Below the pieces are notes generated by a model. That model was given only the letters and a program-made list of their open reading frames with translations. It searched no databases and was not told where the DNA came from. 64,000 nt of DNA from an uncultured Clostridia bacterium (GTDB lineage Bacteria; Bacillota; Clostridia; Lachnospirales; Cellulosilyticaceae). The position numbers and the translations under genes are program-made. Positions 34,950 to 43,641 of this stretch are shown here, in pieces. How positions within the stretch are numbered: position 1 is the stretch's first letter; the number at the start of each line of letters is the position of its first letter. Where the stretch lies: positions 1-64,000 of the forward strand of contig CALJNR010000006.1 in assembly GCA_937981575.1 (NCBI GenBank), written 5' to 3'.

Positions 34950-35183
34950 ATGACTTTGGAAAAGTCTTTAAAAGAGCTAAAACCCGGTGAAAAGGGAACG
35001 ATTAAGAAAATTTCCGGCGAGGGAGCCGTGAAAAGAAGACTGATGGATATGGGGGTAACCCGCGGCGCAGAAGTGTTAGTAAGAAAGGTAGCTCCTTTAG
35101 GAGATCCTATAGAAGTTAATATCAGGGGCTATGAACTCACCCTTAGAAAAGCAGAAGCAGACAATATTCAGATAGAATGCTAA
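34950..35183 (+). CDS. feoA: Ferrous iron transport protein A (second copy)
   Basis: A 77-residue FeoA-type protein: SLKELKPGEKGTIKKISGEGAVKRRLMDMGVTRGAEVLVRKVAPLGDPIEVNIRGYELTLRKAEADNIQIE, the complete SH3-like domain and more canonical than the first copy. Tandem FeoA proteins before FeoB are common in Clostridia. ATG 34950 is 3-4 nt behind AGGAG; a TTG at 34956 would have better spacing, so the exact start is open. Confidence 0.92.
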   Translation: MTLEKSLKELKPGEKGTIKKISGEGAVKRRLMDMGVTRGAEVLVRKVAPLGDPIEVNIRGYELTLRKAEADNIQIEC

Positions 35184-35220
35184 GCCATACATAACAGGAA
35201 TTATTTTTTTAACTACATGA

Positions 35221-35235
35221 TGATAATAATTATCA
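35221..35235 (+). promoter_or_regulatory. Perfect 7-1-7 Fur box before feoB
   Basis: TGATAATAATTATCA matches the B. subtilis Fur consensus TGATAATNATTATCA at every fixed position. It lies 20 nt before the feoB start and within 40 nt of the feoA2 stop, so feoB probably has its own iron-regulated start or internal control. Confidence 0.9.
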
Positions 35236-35254
35236 GTATCACGAAGGGAGTCAT

Positions 35255-37303
35255 ATGATGCATTATAAATTTGCCTTAGTCGGTAACCCGAATTGCGGTA
35301 AAACAACAATGTTTAATGAAATTACGGGAAGCACCCAATATGTAGGGAACTGGCCGGGAGTTACTGTTGAGAAAAAAGAAGGTAAAGCGAGAAAGTTTAA
35401 AGAAGATATTAAAATCATTGATTTGCCAGGAATTTATTCATTATCCCCGTATTCCATGGAAGAGATTATTGCAAGAGATTATATTATAAATGAAAAACCC
35501 GATGTTATCATTAATATTGTAGATGCGACTAACATTGAAAGAAATCTCTATCTTTCCACCCAGGTCATGGAGCTTGGCATTCCAGTTATTATAGCATTAA
35601 ATATGATGGATGCTGTAGAAAATAGAGGAGATAAGATTGATATCAAAGCACTTGAAAGGTATTTAGGTGTTCCTGTTATAGGTACTTCCGCTAATAAAGG
35701 AAGGGGTATTCAGGAGGTTATCCAAAAAGCTTTGGAAGTTGCTGAGAGTGCAGCGCAAGCCTTCGCTTTGGGTGAATGTAAAATGTATGATACAGAGATT
35801 GAAGAGTCAATTGAAAAAATCAAAAATGATATTGTTTCTTCCCTAACAGGGGATATAATGAATCCGAGATGGGTTGCAATTAAGCTCTTAGAAGGAGATG
35901 AGAAGGTCCTTGAGATGTTAAATGTCGGGACTGATATTCTTGAAGCCATAAAGCCTTATCAGGAAAAACTTGAAAAAGCTTATGATAATGACATGGAAAC
36001 GATTATTGCAGATAATAGGTATCAGTATATTACTAAAGGAATCGGTAAGACAGTTAAAAAGCAAGGCGGGAACAACAGGCTTACCGTATCAGATAAAATT
36101 GATAAGGTTGTAACCCATAGGATTTTAGCTATTCCGCTTTTTCTCATTATAATGCTGGGTGTATTCCAAATTACTTTTGGAGCCATAGGTTCTTTTACAA
36201 TTGACTGGATTGATGTTTTTATTAATGAAACAGTTGCTGGAACCGTAAGCGGATGGCTTGAAGCAGGAGGCGCAGCTATGTGGCTGCATGATCTTGTTGT
36301 AGGTGGGATTATTGGCGGAATGGGAAGCATGCTTGTATTTGTCCCTCAAATCATGATTTTGTTTTTCTTCCTGGCTATTTTGGAAGACAGCGGCTATATG
36401 GCAAGAGCAGCTTTCGTTATGGATAGACTGCTTAGAAAACTAGGACTCAGCGGCAAATCATTTATTCCGATGCTGATGGGATTTGGATGCAGCGTGCCAG
36501 CTATGATGAGTGCAAGAACGCTGGAAAATGAAAAGGATAGAAGGCTGACGATTATTCTGACTTTATTTATGTCTTGTGGGGCGAAGCTGCCGGTGTACGG
36601 GCTTTTTGCATCAGCTTTTTTTGCTTCAGGAGAGGCTTGGGTAGTCTTCTCGATTTATATATTAGGAATTATTGTAGCAATTTTTTCAGGCGTGCTTCTC
36701 AAGAAAACAGTATTAAGGGGAGAAACAGCACCATTTGTTATGGAGCTTCCGCCTTATAGAATTCCGACGGCTAAAGGGTTAATGATTCATATGTATGACC
36801 GAGGGAAAGACTTTGTTAAAAAAGCAGGGACTATCATTTTCGCAGCGGCAGTTGTTATTTGGTTTTTACAATCTTTTGACTTTTCACTAGCTATGGTTGA
36901 TGATCCTGGAACAAGCATTATGGGTCAATTTGGAAAGTTGATTGCTCCAATTTTCAGCCCGCTTGGTTTTGGAGACTGGCAGTCATCTGTGGCACTCCTT
37001 ACAGGCTTTGTGGCTAAAGAAGTTGTAGTGACTACTTTAGGCATACTTCATGGACTTGGAGAAATCGGCGAGGAGACAGCATCTCTTGCGGCTGTACTGC
37101 AAACAAGTTTTACACCTTTAAGAGCCTATGCTTTTATGGCATTCACACTTCTGTATATGCCGTGTATTGCAGCTTTTGGAACGATCAAAAGGGAAATGAA
37201 TTCCTGGAAATGGACTTTATTTACTGTTGGCTATCAAACTGGAGTAGCTTGGATTGTAGCATTTCTTATTTACCAAGGCGGAAGGTTATTAGGTTTTAAT
37301 TAA
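35255..37303 (+). CDS. feoB: Ferrous iron transporter FeoB
   Basis: A 682-residue Fe(II) transporter. The N-terminal G domain has GNPNCGKTTMFNEITG (G1), VGNWPGVTVEKKEG (G2), IIDLPGIYSLSPYSMEE (G3) and ALNMMD (G4), then the helical GDI-like domain. The membrane part has two Gate regions with FIPMLMGFGCSVPAMMSARTLE and CGAKLPVYGLFASAFF, which carry the conserved Cys of the pathway, and ends with LLYMPCIAAFGTIKRE. Start behind AAGGGAG. Preceded by a perfect Fur box and followed by fur. Confidence 0.97.
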   Translation: MMHYKFALVGNPNCGKTTMFNEITGSTQYVGNWPGVTVEKKEGKARKFKEDIKIIDLPGIYSLSPYSMEEIIARDYIINEKPDVIINIVDATNIERNLYLSTQVMELGIPVIIALNMMDAVENRGDKIDIKALERYLGVPVIGTSANKGRGIQEVIQKALEVAESAAQAFALGECKMYDTEIEESIEKIKNDIVSSLTGDIMNPRWVAIKLLEGDEKVLEMLNVGTDILEAIKPYQEKLEKAYDNDMETIIADNRYQYITKGIGKTVKKQGGNNRLTVSDKIDKVVTHRILAIPLFLIIMLGVFQITFGAIGSFTIDWIDVFINETVAGTVSGWLEAGGAAMWLHDLVVGGIIGGMGSMLVFVPQIMILFFFLAILEDSGYMARAAFVMDRLLRKLGLSGKSFIPMLMGFGCSVPAMMSARTLENEKDRRLTIILTLFMSCGAKLPVYGLFASAFFASGEAWVVFSIYILGIIVAIFSGVLLKKTVLRGETAPFVMELPPYRIPTAKGLMIHMYDRGKDFVKKAGTIIFAAAVVIWFLQSFDFSLAMVDDPGTSIMGQFGKLIAPIFSPLGFGDWQSSVALLTGFVAKEVVVTTLGILHGLGEIGEETASLAAVLQTSFTPLRAYAFMAFTLLYMPCIAAFGTIKREMNSWKWTLFTVGYQTGVAWIVAFLIYQGGRLLGFN

Positions 37304-37339
37304 TACATAAATCTGTTTGTTTAGGAGGAGGCTGATAGC

Positions 37340-37771
37340 ATGAAACTCAAAGAGCAGTTCAATCAAAAAGGCCTTCGTATTACAAAGCAGAGGCAAATTG
37401 TTATGGAGGTTGTTGAAAAGCATAAAGGCAGGCATTTAAGCAGCAGCGAGATTTTTGAGCTGGTTAAAGAGAACTATTCGGGCATTGGACTTGCAACTAT
37501 TTACCGTACGCTGCCGCTACTTGAGAAAATGAAATTATTAAGTAAAATCTGCTTAGATGATGGGTGCGTAAGGTATGAACCTTATGCACCAAAAGAGCAG
37601 GAACATCATCATTTAATCTGTGTCAAGTGTGGTGCAGTATACGAAGTTGAAGCAGATTTATTGGGAATAGAGGAAAAACAAATTATTATGAATAATCACT
37701 TTAGTACTCAGAACTATATGGTGAAACTTTATGGTTATTGTAAAACTTGTGCTGAAGAAGACGTAGTATAG
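37340..37771 (+). CDS. fur: Fur-family metalloregulator
   Basis: A 143-residue Fur protein. The winged helix covers GLRITKQRQIVMEVVEKHK and GIGLATIYRTLPLLEKMKLL; the sensor site is in EQEHHHLICVKCGAVYEVE; two CxxC pairs (CVKC, CKTC) hold the structural zinc. Fur, PerR and Zur are hard to separate by sequence, but its position next to feoB and the Fur boxes around it favour iron. Likely co-transcribed with feoB (36 nt apart), giving feedback. AGGAGGAGG start site. Confidence 0.92.
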   Translation: MKLKEQFNQKGLRITKQRQIVMEVVEKHKGRHLSSSEIFELVKENYSGIGLATIYRTLPLLEKMKLLSKICLDDGCVRYEPYAPKEQEHHHLICVKCGAVYEVEADLLGIEEKQIIMNNHFSTQNYMVKLYGYCKTCAEEDVV

Positions 37772-37822
37772 ATAGAGTGAGAAAGTTAGGTGAGTATACA
37801 ATTATAGAAAGAAGGAGATACT

Positions 37823-37969
37823 ATGATTAACTGGATTATCGGTGGTGCCATTATTGGTTTAACTGTATATATTATTTTTAACAAAATCAGAAAAATGCAG
37901 AAAGGTGAAGTTGGTTGCTGCGGAGGCTGTACAGCTTCTAAAGAACAATGCCACTGCGATCACAAATAG
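37823..37969 (+). CDS. FeoB-associated Cys-rich membrane protein
   Basis: A 48-residue protein: one transmembrane helix (WIIGGAIIGLTVYIIFNKI), a short basic linker and a Cys cluster (VGCCGGCTASKEQCHCDHK). This is the FeoB-associated Cys-rich family (PF12669), found at feo loci and possibly an FeoC-like accessory or iron-handling peptide. GAAGGAG lies 6-7 nt upstream. It follows fur by 51 nt. Confidence 0.9.
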   Translation: MINWIIGGAIIGLTVYIIFNKIRKMQKGEVGCCGGCTASKEQCHCDHK

Positions 37970-38072
37970 TTACATGAAATAATTTTATCAAAAATAATTA
38001 GAAGAGATTATCCTAAAGCTACAAAGTCAAAGAAGAGGCGAGGAGCATAGGATAAAATTTTTAAAGCTAAAT

Positions 38073-38129
38073 TGAGAATGAATATCATTATTAAAATAAC
38101 AATGGATATCATTATTAAAATAGCAATGA
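38073..38129 (+). promoter_or_regulatory. Fur box plus tandem 24-bp direct repeat
   Basis: GAGAATGAATATCATTATT (38074-38092) matches 16 of 19 positions of the classical Fur box. It overlaps two adjacent 24-nt repeats, 38082-38105 and 38106-38129 (ATATCATTATTAAAATARCAATG), so the right half of the box and a TAAAAT motif are duplicated. It lies 18 nt before the DUF2325 gene. Confidence 0.7.
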
Positions 38130-38146
38130 TAAGGAGTGTGTGAGTA

Positions 38147-38443
38147 ATGAGTATCGTATTAGTAGGCGGTCATGATAGAATGCATGAAATGTATAAGGGA
38201 ATCTGTTCGAAGCGGGGGCACCGTGTCAAAGTTTATACACAACTTCCGGCTAGGTTTGACAAAATGATTGGAACTCCAGACGGCATTGTACTATTTACAA
38301 GTACTGTATCCCACAAGATGATTCATATAGCGGTAAAAGAGGCAAAGAGAAAGAACATTCCTATTGTAAGATGTCATAACAGCAGCAGCAATTCGCTTGA
38401 AAATGTATTAGAACAATTTGAAAAAGAGTTTGCAATGGCTTAA
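38147..38443 (+). CDS. DUF2325 family protein
   Basis: A 98-residue DUF2325 protein: IVLVGGHDRMHEMYKGICSKRGHRVKVYTQ and GIVLFTSTVSHKMIHIAVKEAKRKNIPIVRCHNSSSNSL form a Rossmann-like alpha/beta fold. The family is widespread in anaerobes next to Feo or flavodoxin genes, but its function is not known. AAGGAG ribosome binding site. It heads an iron-regulated operon with flavodoxin and DUF3793, with gaps of about 23-25 nt. Confidence 0.88.
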   Translation: MSIVLVGGHDRMHEMYKGICSKRGHRVKVYTQLPARFDKMIGTPDGIVLFTSTVSHKMIHIAVKEAKRKNIPIVRCHNSSSNSLENVLEQFEKEFAMA

Positions 38444-38465
38444 TAAAAAATAGGAGGAGATAAAA

Positions 38466-38897
38466 GTGAAAAATATAGCGGTTATTTATTGGAGTGCAAC
38501 AGGAAATACTGAGGCTATGGCGTTAGCCATTGCAGAAGGCGCGAAAAGAGAGGGGATTTCGATCAGGTTATTTGAAGTAGGTAATGCAAGTGTTGAAGAT
38601 GTACTAAAAGCTGATGCAGTGGCTCTAGGATGCCCGTCTATGGGGGCTGAAGAGCTGGAGGAGGAAGAGATGGAGCCTTTTGTATCGTTTTTAGAAAACG
38701 AAGATTTAAAAAGTAAGCCTATGGTTTTGTTTGGATCATATGACTGGGGCGATGGACAATGGATGCGTGAATGGGAAGAGCGCATGACGAAGCTTGGGGT
38801 ATATCTTGTTGAAGATGGACTCATCATTCAAAATACACCTGATGAAGCAGGAATTAAGAAATGCAATGAACTAGGGGCTAAGCTTGCAAATCTGTAA
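38466..38897 (+). CDS. Flavodoxin
   Basis: A 143-residue short-chain flavodoxin. The FMN phosphate loop is YWSATGNTEAMA (T/S-x-T-G-N-T), followed by LGCPSMGAEELEEEEMEPF, the 60s loop, and LFGSYDWGDGQWMREWEERM, the 90s loop with an aromatic residue. It can replace ferredoxin when iron is scarce, which fits a gene behind a Fur box. GTG start with AGGAGG upstream. Confidence 0.95.
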   Translation: MKNIAVIYWSATGNTEAMALAIAEGAKREGISIRLFEVGNASVEDVLKADAVALGCPSMGAEELEEEEMEPFVSFLENEDLKSKPMVLFGSYDWGDGQWMREWEERMTKLGVYLVEDGLIIQNTPDEAGIKKCNELGAKLANL

Positions 38898-38922
38898 GTT
38901 TTAGGAGCGAGGAGGGAGAACG

Positions 38923-39507
38923 ATGGATAAGGTATTACTACAAAAATTTATTGTAAAATTAAATAATATAGAGGGTAAAGAATACCTTTTATCTTTGACA
39001 GCTTATAAAGCTGCACCAACGCTTAGTAGAATCAAACCCTCTACGCTCGTATCTTTTTCAGTTAAGAATAGAAATCTTTATACGCTGTGGGACAATTATA
39101 AAGAAGATATCGTAAATTCTTTAGGGCTTTGTTATTTTGAACTTAAAAAAACAGATGACTGGGTTCTAGTGCTCTTTTATGATCATGATATGCTGGATGA
39201 GGTCACATCAAACAAGACGAATCAGGCCTTTTTAAGACGGATGGGCTATGACAGTGCTCTTACGCTGGCTAAAAGACTGAATTTTCTAAGAGAGCGTTTT
39301 CAGATGATGTGCCCACATGAAATAGGAATTTTTTTAGGTATTCCGATTAAAGATGTCTGCAGCTTTATAAAGCATAAGGGTGAAAACTTCTTGATCTGCA
39401 AGTATTGGAAAGTTTATCATAATGCTGAGCATGCTGAGCACTTATTTGCATCCTATGACAGGGCGAAAACAGACATGATTTACAAGGTGATAACAGCAGC
39501 TTCATAA
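38923..39507 (+). CDS. DUF3793 family protein
   Basis: A 194-residue DUF3793 protein, recognised by AAPTLSRIKPSTLVSF near the start, then RRMGYDSALTLAKRLNFLRERF and the characteristic CPHEIGIFLGIPIKDVCSFIKHKG and CKYWKVYHN. The family is nearly always found with flavodoxin or Feo genes in Clostridia, but its activity is unknown. The Cys residues in the CPHEIG and CKYW blocks may bind metal. It starts 25 nt behind the flavodoxin gene and completes this operon. Confidence 0.88.
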   Translation: MDKVLLQKFIVKLNNIEGKEYLLSLTAYKAAPTLSRIKPSTLVSFSVKNRNLYTLWDNYKEDIVNSLGLCYFELKKTDDWVLVLFYDHDMLDEVTSNKTNQAFLRRMGYDSALTLAKRLNFLRERFQMMCPHEIGIFLGIPIKDVCSFIKHKGENFLICKYWKVYHNAEHAEHLFASYDRAKTDMIYKVITAAS

Positions 39508-39552
39508 AATTGACAAAAATGAGGCAGGCAGGCAGATAGGAGAAGCTATAAT

Positions 39553-40164
39553 ATGTTTAATCAAATGCATAAAATATTCCGTGCCCAACATATACACGAT
39601 GTGATTGAGTGTCTTATTGCAGCGCTGGAGGCTAAAGATCTTTATACCAGCGGACATTCTTCAAGGGTGGCAGATATGTCACAAGATTTAGCAAAAGCTA
39701 TGGGTCTAAAAGGATTAACTGCTCAGGATATACATATAGCTGCACATCTTCATGACATTGGAAAGATGGGAATTCCGGAGCAGATACTTAATAAAAAGGG
39801 AAAGCTCCTGCCCCATGAATGGGCACACATACAGCGTCATCCAGAAATTGGCTATCATATTTTGATAAAATCAAAGCAACTAGATAAAATTGCACAGATG
39901 GTACTTCATCATCATGAAAGATGGGATGGGAAGGGTTACCCTTACGGACTTAAACAAGATAAAATCCCTTTAGGATCAAGGATTATAAGTGTGGCAGACA
40001 GTATTGATGCAATGACTTCAGCCAGACCTTACAGGCAGGCTATGAGCTTTGAAGCTTGTATGGAAGAAATCGTTCTTAATAAAGCCATGCAATTTGATCC
40101 TGTTGTGGTTGAAGCAGCCCAGCGGTTATGGAAAAAGTGGATGACTCAGCTAAAAGTCAGTTGA
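39553..40164 (+). CDS. Stand-alone HD-GYP domain phosphodiesterase
   Basis: A 203-residue protein made almost only of an HD-GYP domain: HSSRVADMSQDLAKAMG, HLHDIGKMGIPEQILNK, HPEIGYHIL, HHHERWDGKGYPYGL and RIISVADSIDAMTSARPYR. All metal ligands and the GYP motif are present, so it should hydrolyse cyclic di-GMP or a related dinucleotide. No sensor domain is attached. It lies 45 nt behind DUF3793 with a weaker ribosome binding site and may or may not belong to the iron operon. Confidence 0.92.
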   Translation: MFNQMHKIFRAQHIHDVIECLIAALEAKDLYTSGHSSRVADMSQDLAKAMGLKGLTAQDIHIAAHLHDIGKMGIPEQILNKKGKLLPHEWAHIQRHPEIGYHILIKSKQLDKIAQMVLHHHERWDGKGYPYGLKQDKIPLGSRIISVADSIDAMTSARPYRQAMSFEACMEEIVLNKAMQFDPVVVEAAQRLWKKWMTQLKVS

Positions 40165-40213
40165 TATTAAACCGAAATCAGATAGAGATTAAAAGCTTTT
40201 TTGGTTTTTAGGG

Positions 40214-40259
40214 AATAGGAGAGGGCTCTTAGGAGCTGGGCAAAACTTTCCTATTTTAC
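40214..40259. terminator. Intrinsic terminator
   Basis: AATAGGAGAG and CTTTCCTATT pair (one G-T) outside a GCTC/GAGC inner stem, followed by TT. It separates the HD-GYP gene from the sugar operon. Confidence 0.75.
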
Positions 40260-40319
40260 ATAGATATGTATTCGGTGACTGTTTGGGTATAAATCTATAA
40301 AAGGTGTTGACGGAAGAGG

Positions 40320-40356
40320 ATACTAAGTATTAAACTAAATGTACGGACATTATAAT
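40320..40356 (+). promoter_or_regulatory. Candidate GntR operator overlapping a -10 element
   Basis: ATACTAAGTAT (40320-40330) and AATGTACGGACATT (40338-40351) are two palindromes, the second running into TATAAT (40351-40356), which may be the -10 of the gntR-xylB-transaldolase operon. The position fits autorepression. No good -35 was found. Confidence 0.45.
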
Positions 40357-40392
40357 ATTATGATATATAAAATTTAGAATAAGGAGGATGCT

Positions 40393-41145
40393 ATGCGGGT
40401 TTTAAAGGGAGAACTTAAAAGGGAGAGTCCTATGCCTTTATATTATCAGCTCAAGGCAATTATTTTAGATGAGATTAACAGTGGAAGGCTGATGACAGGA
40501 GACTACCTGCCGACTGAAAATGAATTTATGGAAAGTTACCAGATCAGCAGGGCTACTGTAAGGCAGACAATGAGTGAATTGGTTAATGAAAATTACCTGT
40601 CAAGACAAAAAGGAAAAGGCACATTTGTTACTAAGCCAAAAATAGCAGCGCAATATATTAATCGCGTGGAAACTTACAAAGAGCAAGCTAAAAAAATGGG
40701 GACAGAGCTTATAACGAAAGTTATATGCTGTGAGGTAATAAAGGCAGATGTAAAGGTCTCTAAAGCCTTAAATATTCAGACAAGGGAACAAGTTATTCAT
40801 CTTATCAGAGTCAGAAGTGTAGACAATGAACCCATCGTCATTGCCGAAACATATATGCCTTATCAGACCTGCGGTTTTATACTCGATCATAATTTAGAAG
40901 ATGAATCTTTATATGAAATATTTCTTGGCAATCGTCAAACTCACATTACTAAAGCTGTAAGAACGATAGAAGCTGTAATTGCAGGAGAGATAGCGGCTAG
41001 TTTACTAAATATCGCAGCTGAGGATGCTCTGCAGGTGATAAAAACAACTGCCTTTAATCAAAGCGGCGAAGTTATTGAATATACTATAGCGCAATACAGA
41101 GGGGACAAAAACTTATTCGTTGTTGAAACACAAGTTGACTTATAG
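40393..41145 (+). CDS. GntR/HutC-family regulator with UTRA domain
   Basis: A 250-residue regulator. Residues 10-80 are the GntR winged helix (PLYYQLKAIILDEINSGRLMTGDYLPTENEFMESYQISRATVRQTMSELVNENYLSRQKGKGTFV). The rest is a UTRA ligand domain (VIHLIRVRSVDNEPIVIAETYMPY, EYTIAQYRGDKNLFVVE), which usually binds a phosphorylated sugar or related effector. It leads a three-gene set with a sugar kinase and a transaldolase-like aldolase, so the effector is probably the kinase product. AAGGAGG start site. Confidence 0.92.
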   Translation: MRVLKGELKRESPMPLYYQLKAIILDEINSGRLMTGDYLPTENEFMESYQISRATVRQTMSELVNENYLSRQKGKGTFVTKPKIAAQYINRVETYKEQAKKMGTELITKVICCEVIKADVKVSKALNIQTREQVIHLIRVRSVDNEPIVIAETYMPYQTCGFILDHNLEDESLYEIFLGNRQTHITKAVRTIEAVIAGEIAASLLNIAAEDALQVIKTTAFNQSGEVIEYTIAQYRGDKNLFVVETQVDL

Positions 41146-41180
41146 GTGCATTTTTGTACTTTCATAAAGGGGGATAGTAG

Positions 41181-42698
41181 ATGAAAAAATATTTATTAGC
41201 GCATGATTTAGGAACATCAGGAAATAAAGCTACACTTTACAGCACAGATGGACAGCTGATAAAAAGTCAAGTTTTTCAGTATGACACACACTTTTTTAAT
41301 GGCAATTGGGCTGAACAGGATCCAGACATATGGTGGCGGGCAGTAGCCGAGACAACTAAGGCTATACTTAGTGGAATAGATTCTAAACACATACTTGCAG
41401 TATCTTTCAGCGGCCAGATGCAAGGGTGCATTTGTGTTGACCGCTCAGGCGTTCCTTTAAGACCTGCTATCATTTGGGCAGACCAAAGGGCGCAAAAAGA
41501 AACAGAAGAACTAACAAGTCTAATTGGAATGGAGCGTTTCTATCATATTACAGGACATAGACCAAGTCCCTCATACAGCCTTTTAAAGCTGATGTGGATT
41601 AAGAATAATGAACCAGATGTCTATAATAAGACTTATAAAATGCTGCTCTGCAAAGATTATATGCTTTTTAAGCTGACAGGAAGATATGTAACAGATTATT
41701 CGGATGCTTCAGGAACTAATGCGCTGGATTTAAATACGCTGCAGTGGTCGGATGAGATTCTTGAAGCTGTGAAGATACATAGAGATAAGCTGCCTGAGAT
41801 TATGGATTCTACGCAGATTGCAGGAGGTGTTACGGCTGAGGTCGCTTGGTTAACGGGCCTTGCGGAGGGGACGCCGGTCGTTGTTGGCGGCGGTGATGGC
41901 GCTTGTGCGGCAGTAGGTGCTGGGTGTATTAAAGCAGGAGATACATACAGCTGCCTAGGCTCTTCAGCATGGATTGCCCTCGCGGCCAATAAGCCTGTTT
42001 ATGATAAAGAAATGAGAACTTTTAACTTTGCCCATCTGGTTCCAGGGCTTATTATGCCATGTGGAACGATGCAGACAGGAGGGGCTTCCTACAGCTGGCT
42101 GAAAAATGAACTGGGATTGTATGAAGCGGCCGAGGCAAAAAAAATGGGGATTAGCCCTTATGATTTAATCAATCAGAAGGCTATGGAAGCACCGCCGGGA
42201 GCAAACGGTATTTTATTTCTTCCGTATCTTTTGGGAGAGAGAAGCCCTAGGTGGAATGTAAATGCAAGAGGAGCCTTTATAGGACTGAAAATGGAAAACA
42301 AGAGAGAGGATATTTTCCGTGCTGTGCTAGAAGGGGTTGCTTTTAATTTAAAAACCATTTTAGATGTTTTTAAAACATATCAAGATATTCAGGAAATAAC
42401 CCTAATTGGAGGCGGAGCTAGGGGAGAACTTTGGCGGCAGATTATGGCGGATGTCTATGACATCCCCGTTTTAAAGCCAAATTACCTTGAAGAAGCTACA
42501 TCAATGGGGGCAGCAATAGCGGCAGGTATTGGAGCAGGTGTATTTAGTGATTTTAGTGTCATTAAGCAGTTTGTTAAAATTGAGAGTGAGACATGGCCTA
42601 TTAAAGAGCATAACGCGATTTACCGAAAAATATATCCTGTTTTTGAGCAGGCTTACGAATCACTTATAGACGTTTATGAGAGATTGGCTGACTTATAA
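41181..42698 (+). CDS. xylB: FGGY-family carbohydrate kinase (xylulokinase-type)
   Basis: A 505-residue FGGY kinase. AHDLGTSGNKATLYSTDG is the phosphate-binding loop, SFSGQMQGCICVDRSGVPLRPAIIWADQRAQ holds the sugar-contacting D-x-R region, and LIGGGARGELWRQIMADVYDIPV is the second ATP motif. Best match by pattern is xylulokinase, but the FGGY family also has kinases for other ketoses, and no xylose isomerase is present. It is followed 23 nt later by a transaldolase-like gene. Confidence 0.85.
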   Translation: MKKYLLAHDLGTSGNKATLYSTDGQLIKSQVFQYDTHFFNGNWAEQDPDIWWRAVAETTKAILSGIDSKHILAVSFSGQMQGCICVDRSGVPLRPAIIWADQRAQKETEELTSLIGMERFYHITGHRPSPSYSLLKLMWIKNNEPDVYNKTYKMLLCKDYMLFKLTGRYVTDYSDASGTNALDLNTLQWSDEILEAVKIHRDKLPEIMDSTQIAGGVTAEVAWLTGLAEGTPVVVGGGDGACAAVGAGCIKAGDTYSCLGSSAWIALAANKPVYDKEMRTFNFAHLVPGLIMPCGTMQTGGASYSWLKNELGLYEAAEAKKMGISPYDLINQKAMEAPPGANGILFLPYLLGERSPRWNVNARGAFIGLKMENKREDIFRAVLEGVAFNLKTILDVFKTYQDIQEITLIGGGARGELWRQIMADVYDIPVLKPNYLEEATSMGAAIAAGIGAGVFSDFSVIKQFVKIESETWPIKEHNAIYRKIYPVFEQAYESLIDVYERLADL

Positions 42699-42721
42699 AT
42701 CAAATATAAAGGAGAAGAGAG

Positions 42722-43399
42722 ATGAGAATATATATTGATTCAGCAAATATTAAGGACATTGAGAAGGTGATGAACATACTGCCAGTAGATGGGGTAACAA
42801 CGAACCCTTCTTTACTGGCTAGAGAAAAAACGAATCCTATGGAGCAGCTTAAAGCAATAAGAGGCATGCTGTGTAAAGGACAGGAACTGCATGCTCAGGT
42901 GATATCATCACTTGCTGAGGATATGATCATAGAGGCACAGCATATGCGGGAAGTTTTGGGTGAAGATATTTTTATTAAGGTACCTGTAACGCCTGAGGGA
43001 ATAAAGGCTATGAAAAAGCTAAGTGCGCTTGGTGTAAATATTACAGCTACTGCTATTTATACACCTATGCAGGCTGTTATTGCAGCAAAAGCAGGTGCAA
43101 AGTGGACGGCACCTTATGTGAATAGATTAGATATGATTGGAGCAGATGGGGTGCAGGTTGCGATTAGCATTCACAATATGCTGACTAGGATGCCTGCTAG
43201 TTCAGAGCTGCTCGCAGCAAGTTTTAAAAACGTGGAGCAGATTTTAAAACTTGCAGAAGCTGGAGCAGGGGCAGTTACGGTGGCACCGGATCTGTTAGAA
43301 CAGCTTTTGTACCATCCGCTCACTGATAAGGCAGTTTGGGATTTCACAGCTGACTTCGAAAGTATCACAGCTAAAGGGTCAACCATGAGAGAATTATAA
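42722..43399 (+). CDS. Fructose-6-phosphate aldolase/transaldolase-like protein
   Basis: A 225-residue TalC/MipB-type transaldolase (the short branch). IYIDSANIKDIEKVM and VDGVTTNPSLLARE form the N-terminal strands, IFIKVPVTPEG carries the Schiff-base Lys, and GVNITATAIYTPMQAVIAAKAGA and YVNRLDMIGADG follow. The short class includes both real transaldolases and fructose-6-phosphate aldolases. Downstream of a ketose kinase it probably handles the phosphorylated sugar in the pentose phosphate pathway. GGAGAAG ribosome binding site. Confidence 0.9.
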   Translation: MRIYIDSANIKDIEKVMNILPVDGVTTNPSLLAREKTNPMEQLKAIRGMLCKGQELHAQVISSLAEDMIIEAQHMREVLGEDIFIKVPVTPEGIKAMKKLSALGVNITATAIYTPMQAVIAAKAGAKWTAPYVNRLDMIGADGVQVAISIHNMLTRMPASSELLAASFKNVEQILKLAEAGAGAVTVAPDLLEQLLYHPLTDKAVWDFTADFESITAKGSTMREL

Positions 43400-43423
43400 A
43401 AAAAAATTGACCGAATAAATGTG

Positions 43424-43462
43424 AAAGGCATTAATAACGTGATTTATGTTAATGTCTTTTTT
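43424..43462 (+). terminator. Intrinsic terminator of the sugar kinase operon
   Basis: AAAGGCATTAA and TTAATGTCTTT pair (one G-T) around a 14-nt loop and end in TTTTT, 25 nt behind the transaldolase gene. Confidence 0.85.
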
Positions 43463-43641
43463 GTAACAAGCATTAATAATGTCTTTGATTGACAAAGGAT
43501 ATGTGTATTTGGTATTAGTACGGTATAGAAAGATTCAATGGAAAAAATAAAATTTATGTTAAGTGTTTGCCAAATCCTTATGATATTGATATAATATCAA
43601 TTGTATGTTTGATTACAATTTATTACATAAGGAGACAAAAA

